From an uncultured bacterium (GTDB taxonomy: Bacteria > Actinomycetota > Coriobacteriia > Coriobacteriales > Coriobacteriaceae), in assembly GCA_905214525.1 (NCBI GenBank), contig CAJMMN010000003.1:62001-126000 (forward strand): a DNA stretch of 64,000 bases. Reading direction: 5' to 3'. The position numbers and the translations under genes are program-made. Positions 17,878 through 27,574 of the stretch are shown here, in pieces. The notes under the pieces are model-generated. The model saw only the letters and a program-made list of their open reading frames with translations, ran no database searches and had not been told where the DNA came from. Position 1 is the first letter of the stretch, and the number at the start of each line of letters is the position of its first letter.

Positions 17878-18323
17878 TCGGCATCTCTCCTTTCTTGATT
17901 GCGATCGATAATTTCGTTGGCACGCCTTAGGAGGCGCACCATCTCTTGGGTATCTGTTTCGCCGAGCTGCTCGAGGAAGGCCGCGGTGCGTTTCTCGAAT
18001 TCCCGACGTTTGATTTCGAGATCTTGTCGGCCTTTGTCGGTCACCGTGACGTGTACGCGACGACGGTCGGTCTTTGAGTGCTCGCGCTCGACCCAGCTCT
18101 TGGTTTCGAGGGCGCGCAGGATGTTGGCGATGCGGGCGCTCGAGACCCAGGCGCGATCAGCGAGTTCGCTCGGCGTGAGCGAACCGCCAGCGAGCATGAG
18201 AGCGCGCATGACGGCCATCTCGCCGCCGAGAGCTTTGTCCGCAAAGCGCGAAATGCGCTGATGCATGCTGCCAAACTCAGTTAAGAGCTGACGCCCAAGC
18301 TCATGGAAATCGGTATCTTCCAC
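17874..18323 (-). CDS. MarR-family transcriptional regulator
   Basis: A 149-residue winged-helix repressor. The recognition region reads LTPSELADRAWVSSARIANI, and the wing is EREHSKTDRRRVHVTVTDKG, both typical of MarR. It starts with GTG at 18323. Its stop overlaps the start of the first ABC exporter gene by four bases. This family usually represses its own operon until a toxic ligand binds, so it should control the exporter pair (inference). The palindrome at 18391-18421 lies about 70 bases upstream. Confidence 0.92.
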   Translation of the reverse strand: MEDTDFHELGRQLLTEFGSMHQRISRFADKALGGEMAVMRALMLAGGSLTPSELADRAWVSSARIANILRALETKSWVEREHSKTDRRRVHVTVTDKGRQDLEIKRREFEKRTAAFLEQLGETDTQEMVRLLRRANEIIDRNQERRDAE

Positions 18324-18390
18324 CGAAAACCCCTAACACTAGAAACTATTTTTGGTGAAAGATGATACCCTTGCACGCGTACCCTATGCG

Positions 18391-18421
18391 GTAGATTTTG
18401 GGACATGTCCCAAAAAACTAC
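18391..18421. promoter_or_regulatory. Palindrome upstream of the MarR-ABC operon
   Basis: A perfect inverted repeat TTTTGGGACATGTCCCAAAA (18396-18415) inside a longer imperfect one (GTAG...CTAC). It could be a MarR operator, but a near copy at 34770-34801 lies after the aspartokinase gene, so it may be a dispersed palindrome instead. Confidence 0.55.
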
Positions 18422-18612
18422 TTGGCCGCTAGGCAATATAAAGAGCGCATAAAGACTTAAAATCATTCAATTGCTGAAGCGTTTCAAAGAACTATTATGC
18501 ACGCGGTTAGGCGAGGGGTTGTCACCACCATGACGACTAGGACTCATATAATCGCCACGTGCGATGCTCCAACTTCCCGCAAGGAGACACCTGAATCAAG
18601 GGGGTTGGAGTC

Positions 18613-19362
18613 ATGGCATTTGACTTCACGGGTAAAACCGCGATCGTTACCGGTGGCACTCAGGGCATTGGCCTCGAGATCGCCAAGGGCATCGTCGCGG
18701 GCGGCGGACATGTCGCGCTCATCGCAAGGAACGCTGCTAAGGGCGAGGCCGCTGTGGCCGAGCTTGGCGAAGGCAACAAGTTCTACCAGCTCGATGTTGC
18801 CGATGCGCCCAAGGCGCGCGAGACCGTCGAGCAGATTTTCACGGACCTGCCGCAAACCAACATTCTGATCAACTGCGCTGGCGTCATCAGCACCAAGAAG
18901 TTTGACGAGATCGATGACACCGAGTGGCGTCGCACCATCGACATCAACCTCAACGGTACCTTCACTATGATGAATGCCGTGTACCCGCACTTTAAGGCGG
19001 CACATGCCGGCACTATCGTCAACGTGAGCTCCGTTGCTGGCAAGATCGGTGGCGGCCTGCTCGGCACCGCTGCCTACGCCAGCTCCAAGGCCGGTGTTAA
19101 CGGTCTAACCAAGGCAGTCGCCAAGGAGGGCGGCAAGTTTGGCGTCCGCTGCAACGCCGTGTGCCCGTCGCTCACCCTTACCGATATGACCTCGATTCTC
19201 TCTGACGAGAACTCTCAGCGCATCATCAACGGTATTCCTCTGGGCCGCGCCGCCCAGGCCAGCGAGCCTGCGCAGATGGTGCTGTTCTTCGCTTCCGACC
19301 TCGCCAGCTTCGTGAACGGCGAGATCGGTGACTGCGACGGCGGCATCGTCCTGGACGGGTAA
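18613..19362 (+). CDS. SDR family oxidoreductase
   Basis: Cytoplasmic NAD(P)-dependent dehydrogenase of 249 residues, the classical SDR length. The cofactor motif is TGGTQGIG, the structural motif NCAG, the catalytic Ser lies in VNVSSVAG and the pair Tyr/Lys in YASSK. It is followed 109 bases later by a 2-keto-3-deoxygluconate permease, so an oxidoreductase acting on a sugar-acid derivative, of the KduD kind, is plausible (inference). The ATG at 18613 is preceded by GGGGTTGGAGTC. Confidence 0.88.
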   Translation: MAFDFTGKTAIVTGGTQGIGLEIAKGIVAGGGHVALIARNAAKGEAAVAELGEGNKFYQLDVADAPKARETVEQIFTDLPQTNILINCAGVISTKKFDEIDDTEWRRTIDINLNGTFTMMNAVYPHFKAAHAGTIVNVSSVAGKIGGGLLGTAAYASSKAGVNGLTKAVAKEGGKFGVRCNAVCPSLTLTDMTSILSDENSQRIINGIPLGRAAQASEPAQMVLFFASDLASFVNGEIGDCDGGIVLDG

Positions 19363-19471
19363 TACCCCGCGGTGATCGTTTGGCGGCGACCCTGGCGACT
19401 CGGGGTTGTCGCCTTCTTTCTGACAATAGGCGCGTGCGGCTACGATTCGCATGCATCCAAAGGAGATATAT

Positions 19472-20491
19472 ATGAGTGAATCGACTGCGGTGGAGGTGCC
19501 GGCGGCAAAGGAGCCGTTCTTTAAGATGTCCTCCATCCCGGGTGCCAATATTTTGGTGCCGCTTTTGCTGGGCTGCCTGCTCAACACGCTATTCCCCGAC
19601 CTATTCAAAACGCTCGGCAGCTTTACGCTTGGCATGACCCAGCAGGGTGCAGGCCCGCTCGTGGGCGCTTTTTTGCTTATCGTCGGTACGACGATTTCGT
19701 TTAAGAGTGCTCCTGCCGCCGCTGCCCGCGGTGCCATCATCATCGCCGTCAAGCAGATCGTGGTCGTTGCCGTGTCGCTGCTCATCCTTTATGTGTTCAA
19801 CGACAACCTGTTTGGCATCTCTGCCATGGTGATGCTGGCGGCTTGCACCGGCGCCAACAACGCTATGTACGCTGGTCTGATGGGCACCATGGGCAACGAG
19901 GCCGAACGTGGCGCTGTCGCCATCACCACGCTGGTCGTTGGCCCCCCGGTCACGATGATTGTCCTTGGCGCTGCCGGTCAGGCTCCGATTGGCTGGTCGC
20001 TCGTGGGTGCCATCCTGCCGATCGTCGTTGGCATTATCCTGGGCAACCTGTTCCCCAGCTTTAAGAAGATGATGGCACCGGCACTTTCCGCCATCATTGT
20101 GCTCGTCTTCTTTGCCATGGGCTCGACCATGACCTTTGGCCAGCTCATTAATGGCGGTCTCCCCGGTATTCTGCTCGGCGTGATCTGCTCGGTGGTCTTT
20201 GCAATTCCCGTTGTCGCGGTCGATAAGCTCACGGGCGGTACGGGTGTCGCGGGTGCGGCCATTTCGAGCTGCGCCGGAGCCAATGTGGCCACGCCTGCTG
20301 CCATGGCAAGCGTCAACGAGGCCTTGTACGGCGGTGCGGTGCTCGCGACGGCCACGGCACAGGTTGCTGCCTGCGCAATCGTTACGGCTATTTTGACCCC
20401 GCTGGTCACCAGCTGGTGCTACAAGCATTTTGAGGGCCAGGGCAACGGCGATAGCAAGGCAACGACCGACAAGGCCGTCGCGGCTGCCTAA
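19472..20491 (+). CDS. kdgT: 2-keto-3-deoxygluconate permease family transporter
   Basis: Inner-membrane symporter of 339 residues with ten or so hydrophobic helices, matching KdgT along its whole length. Distinctive stretches are TTISFKSAPAAAARGAII, AACTGANNAMYAGLMG and SSCAGANVATPAAMA. It takes up ketodeoxygluconate released from pectin or glycosaminoglycan breakdown. The ATG at 19472 follows AAAGGAG. It is probably co-transcribed with the SDR gene. No kdgK/kdgA genes are in the window. A terminator follows at 20532. Confidence 0.88.
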   Translation: MSESTAVEVPAAKEPFFKMSSIPGANILVPLLLGCLLNTLFPDLFKTLGSFTLGMTQQGAGPLVGAFLLIVGTTISFKSAPAAAARGAIIIAVKQIVVVAVSLLILYVFNDNLFGISAMVMLAACTGANNAMYAGLMGTMGNEAERGAVAITTLVVGPPVTMIVLGAAGQAPIGWSLVGAILPIVVGIILGNLFPSFKKMMAPALSAIIVLVFFAMGSTMTFGQLINGGLPGILLGVICSVVFAIPVVAVDKLTGGTGVAGAAISSCAGANVATPAAMASVNEALYGGAVLATATAQVAACAIVTAILTPLVTSWCYKHFEGQGNGDSKATTDKAVAAA

Positions 20492-20531
20492 TGCCAAGCG
20501 GCAATCAAAGCTAAAAACTAGTCACGCCATA

Positions 20532-20561
20532 GGGCGGCCACGGGGGATCCCGTGGCCGCCC
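20532..20561 (+). terminator. Terminator after kdgT
   Basis: The perfect stem GGGCGGCCACGGG pairs with CCCGTGGCCGCCC around GATC, about 40 bases after the stop. The T-rich tail is weak (TGCAGTTTCT). Confidence 0.7.
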
Positions 20562-20958
20562 TGCAGTTTCTGTAGGGTCTCTGGAACACTTTACCCTGCT
20601 AAAGCTGGCATAACAGCTAGAGTGAACGTCGTACAAAGGCAAGGAAAAATACCAAACAAATCGGTGAACGGTAGTTGTTCGCGCTCGCATTTCCTGCGGG
20701 TTTGTAAAAAACGCCTTTATGATATAAAAAAAGAAACATATAACAGCCCTGATGAAGGGGGTGGCTATGTTATCCTTCTCAGACGGGTGAAATCTTGGGT
20801 TTTGGGTTGCAGTTCCAAGGTGGACAAACGTTTTTCCCTGTACCAATGTGTGGTGAAGAACGGAAGAAGCCGGTAGTGCAAGCCGATAATTCAAGAATTC
20901 AATAAGCAGCGGTGTGAGAGAGCGCCGCATTACACGTAACTAGGAGCGTGGTTACACA
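20562..20958 (+). other. Long leader upstream of pflB
   Basis: About 400 bases without a gene. The centre is AT-rich (20695-20770) and includes TATGATATAAAA, which could be a -10 region, and a weak stem around 20735-20772. The length suggests a regulated promoter or leader, as expected for an anaerobic fermentation gene, but no specific binding site was recognised. Confidence 0.45.
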
Positions 20959-23010
<2,052 letters not shown>

Positions 23011-23011
23011 C

Positions 23012-23073
23012 TATTGTTAGTGCTATACTAACAATAACGATTACTGATTGGCGCGCCGGTTTCGGCCGGCGCC
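23012..23073 (+). promoter_or_regulatory. Two hairpins between the split PFL genes
   Basis: The perfect stem TATTGTTAGT/ACTAACAATA (23012-23036) starts right after the pflB stop, and a GC-rich hairpin GGCGCGCCGG/CCGGCGCC (23050-23073) follows. They sit ahead of the AAGGAG of the small-subunit gene and could adjust the ratio of the two proteins by processing or partial termination (inference). Confidence 0.6.
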
Positions 23074-23096
23074 TATCAATCGAAGGAGACACATTA

Positions 23097-23347
23097 TGAA
23101 GGTTTCTGAAGTTTCCGAGACTCAGGCCGATAACCTGGTCCACATGCTCGACGCTTACGCCGAGAAGGGTGGCCACCACCTGAACATCAACGTCTTCAAC
23201 CGTGAGACGCTGCTCGACGCTCAGGCTCACCCCGAGAAGTACCCGCAGCTGACCATCCGCGTTTCCGGCTACGCCGTGAACTTCCACACGCTCACCAAGG
23301 AGCAGCAGGACGAGGTCATTTCGCGTACCTTCCACAACAAGTTCTAA
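23097..23347 (+). CDS. grcA: Stand-alone glycyl-radical subunit of pyruvate formate-lyase (GrcA-like)
   Basis: An 83-residue protein that is simply the PFL glycyl-radical domain. HLNINVFNRETLLDA is followed by the radical motif TIRVSGYAV with the glycine that carries the radical, and the end EVISRTFHNKF. E. coli GrcA is longer and replaces oxidatively damaged domains of an intact PFL; here the large subunit lacks the domain, so this protein should be essential for activity. It has its own ribosome binding site (AAGGAG). A family A palindrome arm follows at 23371. Confidence 0.93.
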
Positions 23348-23370
23348 AGGGGTTTAACTCCCGCAGGATC

Positions 23371-23463
23371 GCCGGGGCTGTTTGGGCTACCTCCCAAAAC
23401 GTCCTCGGACATGCAAGAAGCCCTCGCTGCGCACTTCGTGCGGCGAGGGCTTCTTGCGTCCTG
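23371..23463 (+). repeat. Family A composite hairpin, left part (interrupted by IS110)
   Basis: The outer arm at 23371-23399 (GCCGGGGCTGTTTGGGC...) pairs perfectly over 29 bases with 25049-25077 on the far side of the IS. After it come the conserved loop CGTCCTCGGACATG, the middle stem CAAGAAGCCCTCGC/GCGAGGGCTTCTTG and a CTTCG-containing tip. The sequence stops at GTCCTG, where the IS begins. Confidence 0.8.
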
Positions 23464-23469
23464 ACGCTC

Positions 23470-24759
23470 CTATTTGGCAAGGTGTTTTTTAGAATCCATT
23501 TTGCGCTCGGCCTCGAAGGCCCGCCTGTCCCAATCGAGCGGAAGTCCGGCCTCGACCCATGCCTCGTAGGCCCTCCTTATGGGCTTGAGCTCCCTTTGGC
23601 CCCTCTCCAGCATCGAGATGTACTTCTCGCTGGTTCCCAATATGGACGCCGCCCTCACCTGGCTGACCCTCGCCGCGCGCCTGGCCGCCACGAGCTCCGA
23701 GGCGTCCTCGGGCCTCCTGATCTCGTGCGGGTGCATCAGCGCCCGGTACGCCTCCCTGGCCACGTAGCGCTTGAGGCACCTCATGACCTCCCTGTCGCTC
23801 TTTCCCCGCCCCCTGGCCCTCTCGGCGTACTCGGCGGTCTCGGGGTCGCGCATGACCCTCTGCCTCGCGATCTCGTGCAGCGCGCTGTTCGCCTGCCGGT
23901 CGCCGCCCCTGTTGAGCCTGTGCCTCACGGTCTTGCCGCTCGAGGCGGGGATGGGGCAGGCCCCGCATATCGCCGCGAACGACGCCTCGGAGCGCAGCCT
24001 GCCCGGGTTGTCCCCGGCCGCGACCGCGAGCTTGGCCGCGCTCACGGGCCCGCACCCGTACATCGCCAGCAGCGCGGGGCAGTTCTCCTCCAGGGACGCC
24101 TCGATCGCGCGCTCCATGTCGAGCGCCGCGTCGCGTGCCGCCTCCCACAGGTCCGCCAGCGCGCCGAGCGCGGCGCCCAGCGCGCCCTCGGCGCGCACGG
24201 AGGGGAGCTCCTCCATCAGCCTCGGCCCTCCCATGCCGCGGAACCTCGACCTGAGCCCCTCCGGCGCGGTGGTGAGCAGCGACCTCGCGGTGTTTATCGC
24301 CGAGGTCCGCGCCTTCACCGCCCCGGAGCGCGCCGCGAGCATGCAGCGCACCCCGTCGACCCACCCGTCCTGGCTCTTGGGGGTCCCGAGCTTCGAGCCG
24401 GACATCGCCGCGCGGGCGGCCCTCTCCGCGTCCGCCTCGTCGCACTTTCCCTGCCCCGGGCGCCTCCTCTGCATCCTCGCCGGGGAGAGCGCCTCGCGCA
24501 CGGGCATCCCCAGCGACGCGAGGTGCCTGGTGAGGCCCGCCCCGTAGGACGACGTCCCCTCCATCGCGACGCAGGCCGGCTCCCCGGCCGCCGCGATCGC
24601 CCCGGCGAGCGCCTCGTAGCCCGCCGCGTCGGCGGGGAACTGGCGGGACAGGACCTTGCGGCCCCTCCAGTCGAGGACGCACAGCCAGTGCGAGTCGGCG
24701 TGGGTGTCGACCCCGCAGAAGACCGGCCCGCGGGCGCCGGGTGTCGATTCGGTTCTCAT
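23470..24759 (-). CDS. IS110-family transposase with a C-terminal XRE-like HTH
   Basis: A 429-residue DEDD recombinase. The RuvC-like acidic set is visible as Asp18 (CGVDTHAD), Glu67 (AMEGTSSYG), Asp107 and Asp110 (GKCDEADAERAA). The transposase_20 domain follows, with YGCGPVSAAKLAVAAGDNP and the serine motif PASSGKT. The last ~77 residues are extra: VSQVRAASILGTSEKYISML is a Cro/XRE-type helix-turn-helix, not a usual part of IS110 transposases. The ATG at 24759 follows ACGGAG. The opposite-strand open frame is a high-GC shadow. Confidence 0.92.
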   Translation of the reverse strand: MRTESTPGARGPVFCGVDTHADSHWLCVLDWRGRKVLSRQFPADAAGYEALAGAIAAAGEPACVAMEGTSSYGAGLTRHLASLGMPVREALSPARMQRRRPGQGKCDEADAERAARAAMSGSKLGTPKSQDGWVDGVRCMLAARSGAVKARTSAINTARSLLTTAPEGLRSRFRGMGGPRLMEELPSVRAEGALGAALGALADLWEAARDAALDMERAIEASLEENCPALLAMYGCGPVSAAKLAVAAGDNPGRLRSEASFAAICGACPIPASSGKTVRHRLNRGGDRQANSALHEIARQRVMRDPETAEYAERARGRGKSDREVMRCLKRYVAREAYRALMHPHEIRRPEDASELVAARRAARVSQVRAASILGTSEKYISMLERGQRELKPIRRAYEAWVEAGLPLDWDRRAFEAERKMDSKKHLAK

Positions 24760-25041
24760 GTCTCGCTCCGTTCTTTCCGTGCTCGCCTGGACCGGGCAGA
24801 CGGCACACTGACGGGGCGCGATAGAATGCGGTTGTTCGGGTCCGCGGTATCGCTCCATGCTCCTATTAGGTCATGCGGCGGTCTCGGCTCGCCGCGGCCC
24901 GCGCGGGACATGTCAGGAAACGAGGGCAGCCCTGTGGGCGCCAGCGGAATGTGGGGTCACCGCGCGGTCCGCATCTGATGGTGTCGACGTCAATGGTATA
25001 CGGCTACATCACCGACGTCTTCAATACAGAAAATATCAGTG
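24760..25041 (-). ncRNA. Non-coding IS end, likely bridge-RNA region
   Basis: About 280 bases upstream of the transposase start, inside the IS boundary and without a credible gene. In the IS110 group the long non-coding end before the transposase encodes the bridge RNA that pairs with target and donor DNA. Position and size fit; the loops were not resolved by eye. Confidence 0.5.
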
Positions 25042-25077
25042 CGGAATATTTTGGGAGGTAGCCCAAACAGCCCCGGC
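25042..25077 (+). repeat. Family A composite hairpin, right part
   Basis: Begins CGGAATATT, the other side of the conserved internal loop, and continues into the outer arm 25049-25077, which is the exact complement of 23371-23399. Confidence 0.8.
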
Positions 25078-25357
25078 GGGGTCCTGTGTAGTTACCCTTT
25101 AGGCGGATCTCTCCTAATGGGTTGAGCGTTCTGGATTCTTGCTTGCTACCGTTTATCGCGTATAGCTACCGTTTGCGGAATAAGTAACACTCCTTAATAA
25201 ACCGTGTAGAATCTCAGATAAGCACGGAGTTTTCCAGGGAGACGCTGTCCTTTGTTGTGTGCAAGGGGCGGCGTCTCTTTGGCGCTTGGAGGCCGTTCTG
25301 CAGCAGGACGGCGGACGTGCGTCACATATTCAAAAGCCAACGTCGAGATGGGTTGTG
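25078..25357 (+). other. Leader upstream of the DegV gene
   Basis: No gene is seen. It has a short direct repeat GCTACCGTTT (near 25145 and 25167), an AT-rich stretch around 25185-25215 that could hold a promoter, and a GC stem pairing AGACGC with GCGTCT near 25240-25278. Confidence 0.45.
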
Positions 25358-26218
25358 ATGATAATGGGCAAGTACGTAATCGTGGTTGAGTCTGGTTCGG
25401 ATGTGACGCCGGAGCTCTGCGAGCGCTATGGCATCGTGCGCGTGCCCATGCATGTCACGATTGGTGACGAGACCGTCGAAGACGGATCGATCGACCCGCT
25501 TGAGATTTACTCGCGCTGCAACGAGTTTGGTGTGATGCCCAAGACCAGCGGTTGCTCGCCGGCGGATTTTGCGCATGTGTACGACCGCATCCACGCCGAG
25601 CGGCCCGATGCGACCATTTTGCATCTTGCGTATTCCGAGGTTACGACCTGCTCGCATCAGTCGTCGAAGATTGCGGCAAAGGGCCGCGATTACGTCTTCT
25701 CCATGGATACGCGCTTTGTGTCGGTGGGCCAGTCGCTTGTCGCCGTTGAGACCGCCAAGTATATCGAAGCCCATCCGGACGCCACCGTCGACGAGATTTT
25801 CGCCTTTACCAATTCGGTGATGGACCGCGTGCTGCTGGGCTTTGTTCCTACGGACCTTGCCTTCCTTAAGGCGGGTGGTCGCTTGTCCAACGTCGCGTTT
25901 CTTGGCGCCCATCTGCTCAAGATTAAGCCCTGCATTGAGGTAACGGGTGGCAAATTCGTGGCGACCAAGAAGCTCCGCGGCTCTATGCTCAAATGTGCCC
26001 GTGCCTTTATTGACCACATGGTTGCGAAGGGCGATATTGATTACTCGCACATTGGTTTGGCGTATTCAGTGGGCCTTTCCGAGGAGCTGCGCGACGATAT
26101 GGAAGTCTATGCGCACGACCTGGGCTTTAAGGACGTTACCTGGACTCAGGTCGGCGGCGTCATCTCGAGCCACTGCGGCCCGACCGCCTTTGGCGCGGTG
26201 CTTACGCTTAAGGCGTAG
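25358..26218 (+). CDS. DegV family fatty-acid-binding protein
   Basis: Cytoplasmic lipid-binding protein of about 286 residues. DegV/FakB-type features are the N-terminal IVVESGSDVTPEL, the PKTSGCSPADF loop and the later KAGGRLSNVAFLGAHLLKIKPC. Proteins of this family present fatty acids to kinase FakA; no fakA is nearby. The ATG at 25358 lies after GAGATGGG; another ATG two codons downstream is equally possible. It is located between the IS110 element and pflA, so the IS has separated it from the PFL genes. Confidence 0.9.
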   Translation: MIMGKYVIVVESGSDVTPELCERYGIVRVPMHVTIGDETVEDGSIDPLEIYSRCNEFGVMPKTSGCSPADFAHVYDRIHAERPDATILHLAYSEVTTCSHQSSKIAAKGRDYVFSMDTRFVSVGQSLVAVETAKYIEAHPDATVDEIFAFTNSVMDRVLLGFVPTDLAFLKAGGRLSNVAFLGAHLLKIKPCIEVTGGKFVATKKLRGSMLKCARAFIDHMVAKGDIDYSHIGLAYSVGLSEELRDDMEVYAHDLGFKDVTWTQVGGVISSHCGPTAFGAVLTLKA

Positions 26219-26248
26219 GGCCTGGCGTCTATCGATTTCTATTGCTTC

Positions 26249-26286
26249 GGCGGCGAGCGGGTTGTGACAACCTTCCCGCCGCTTTT
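26249..26286 (+). terminator. Terminator after degV
   Basis: The stem GGCGGCGAGCGGGTTGT pairs with AACCTTCCCGCCGC, followed by TTTTG. Confidence 0.65.
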
Positions 26287-26405
26287 GCGTGGAGTCAAAT
26301 AGGACGATCAAATTGACCGCTAAACCGTTTCGCCATCAGGCGTATGGGCTAGAATGGCTCTGGCATTTTAATTGACAAAAACCAAAGAGAGGCAAGGTTG
26401 CGGGA

Positions 26406-27224
26406 ATGGCTGAGATGACGCTTGAGGGTGTGGATGCTCATCCCGAGGACTCTGCGTATGCCCTGGGTCGCGTGCATTCGATCGAGACGATGGGAACGGT
26501 CGACGGTCCCGGCATCCGCTTTGTAGTGTTTGTTCAGGGTTGCCCCATGCGTTGTGCGTATTGTCACAATCCCGATACCTGGTCTGTTAACGGCGGCACG
26601 ATGGTGACCGTCGAGCATCTCATGGACGAGTTCCAGAGCAACCATGAGTTCTACCGTAGCGGCGGCATTACCGTTTCGGGCGGCGAACCGCTCCTGCAGC
26701 CCGAGTTTTTGGCCGACCTGTTCCGTGCAATGCACAACAACCCCGATGGCCGCGTACACACCTGCCTAGACAGCTGTGGCTATGCATTTGATCCCAAGCA
26801 TCCGGAGAAGTTCGATGCTGTTCTCAACGAGACCGATATGGTGCTGCTCGACATCAAGCATGCCGATCCGGTTGAGCATAAAAAGCTGACCGGTTGCGAT
26901 CCTGCGCGCATCCTGGCGTTTGGCGATGAGCTTGCCCGTCGCAAGATTAAGGTTGTTATTCGCCACGTGGTGGTGCCGGGTATCACCGATACGGCGGAGG
27001 AATGCGAGAAGCTCGGTCGCCTGATCGCTCCATGGCACAACGTGGTGGGCCTGGAAATGCTGCCGTATCACACGATGGGTGTCGTCAAGTACGAGCAGCT
27101 GGGTATTCCCTATAAGCTCGAGGGCGTGCCCCAGATGGATACCGCGCGCATGCCCGAGCTGCGCAACGCCGTCATGGCCGGCATGAAAAAGCGCCGTGCG
27201 GAACTCAAAAACGCCATCGGCTAG
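26406..27224 (+). CDS. pflA: Pyruvate formate-lyase activating enzyme
   Basis: Radical SAM enzyme of 272 residues that installs the glycyl radical on PFL, here on the small subunit at 23097. The cluster motif is CPMRCAYCHNP (CxxxCxxC) and the glycine-rich SAM motif ITVSGGEPLLQPEF. The PFL-AE-specific stretch SIETMGTVDGPGIRFVVF is intact. It is separated from the pfl genes by the IS110 element and degV, and has its own upstream region with a terminator before it. Confidence 0.95.
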   Translation: MAEMTLEGVDAHPEDSAYALGRVHSIETMGTVDGPGIRFVVFVQGCPMRCAYCHNPDTWSVNGGTMVTVEHLMDEFQSNHEFYRSGGITVSGGEPLLQPEFLADLFRAMHNNPDGRVHTCLDSCGYAFDPKHPEKFDAVLNETDMVLLDIKHADPVEHKKLTGCDPARILAFGDELARRKIKVVIRHVVVPGITDTAEECEKLGRLIAPWHNVVGLEMLPYHTMGVVKYEQLGIPYKLEGVPQMDTARMPELRNAVMAGMKKRRAELKNAIG

Positions 27225-27274
27225 CGAGCCATTTTCGCTCCCCAAGGGCACTCATTGGGGACAGACATAAATGA

Positions 27275-27496
27275 GTGCGCGATGGCATTGCGGACGACCA
27301 AGCTTTGGTGCGCAACAAGGCCGGCTGGATCAGCGAGGCAGGTTGCAATGCGACGTGCGATGCTGGCCTCATTGATGTTGACGGCGACACCTACATTATG
27401 AGCATCATGACATCGATGCCATGGAGCGACCATTCGAGTGAGGTTGTGACTGCCATCGCCAAGGCGCTCTATGATACCCGCGCTACGCTGGCTTAG
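27275..27496 (+). pseudogene. C-terminal remnant of a serine beta-lactamase-like hydrolase
   Basis: Encodes 73 residues that match only the end of class A beta-lactamase-like serine hydrolases: VRNKAGWISEAGCNATCDAG carries the KTG-type strand as KAG, then IDVDGDTYIMSIMT. An in-frame stop precedes it directly and nothing upstream supplies the SxxK region, so the gene is 5'-truncated. The sequence before it (CACTCATTGGGGACAGACAT) looks like a repeat-type junction. Confidence 0.65.
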
Positions 27497-27574
27497 CGTG
27501 TTCGTTTGGCGAGGTCAAACAAAATGCTGGTACCATACCGTGGTTGAGTATTTCGTATAGGTTTGGGGAATGGC

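Larger units (their letters stand above)
23464..25041 (-). mobile_element. IS110-family insertion sequence
   Basis: About 1.58 kb bounded by TG on each side (23462-23463 and 25040-25041). Removing it joins GTCCTG to CGGAATATTTTGGG and restores a family A composite hairpin, so the edges are inferred from the interrupted repeat. It contains the transposase on the minus strand close to one end and a ~280-base non-coding region at the other. There are no terminal inverted repeats, as usual for IS110. GC content is visibly higher than in the surrounding genes. Confidence 0.8.

Noticed and set aside
23482..24978. 498-codon frame opposite the IS110 transposase
   Set aside because: Arg/Pro/Gly/His-rich sequence without motifs; an artefact of very high GC content.
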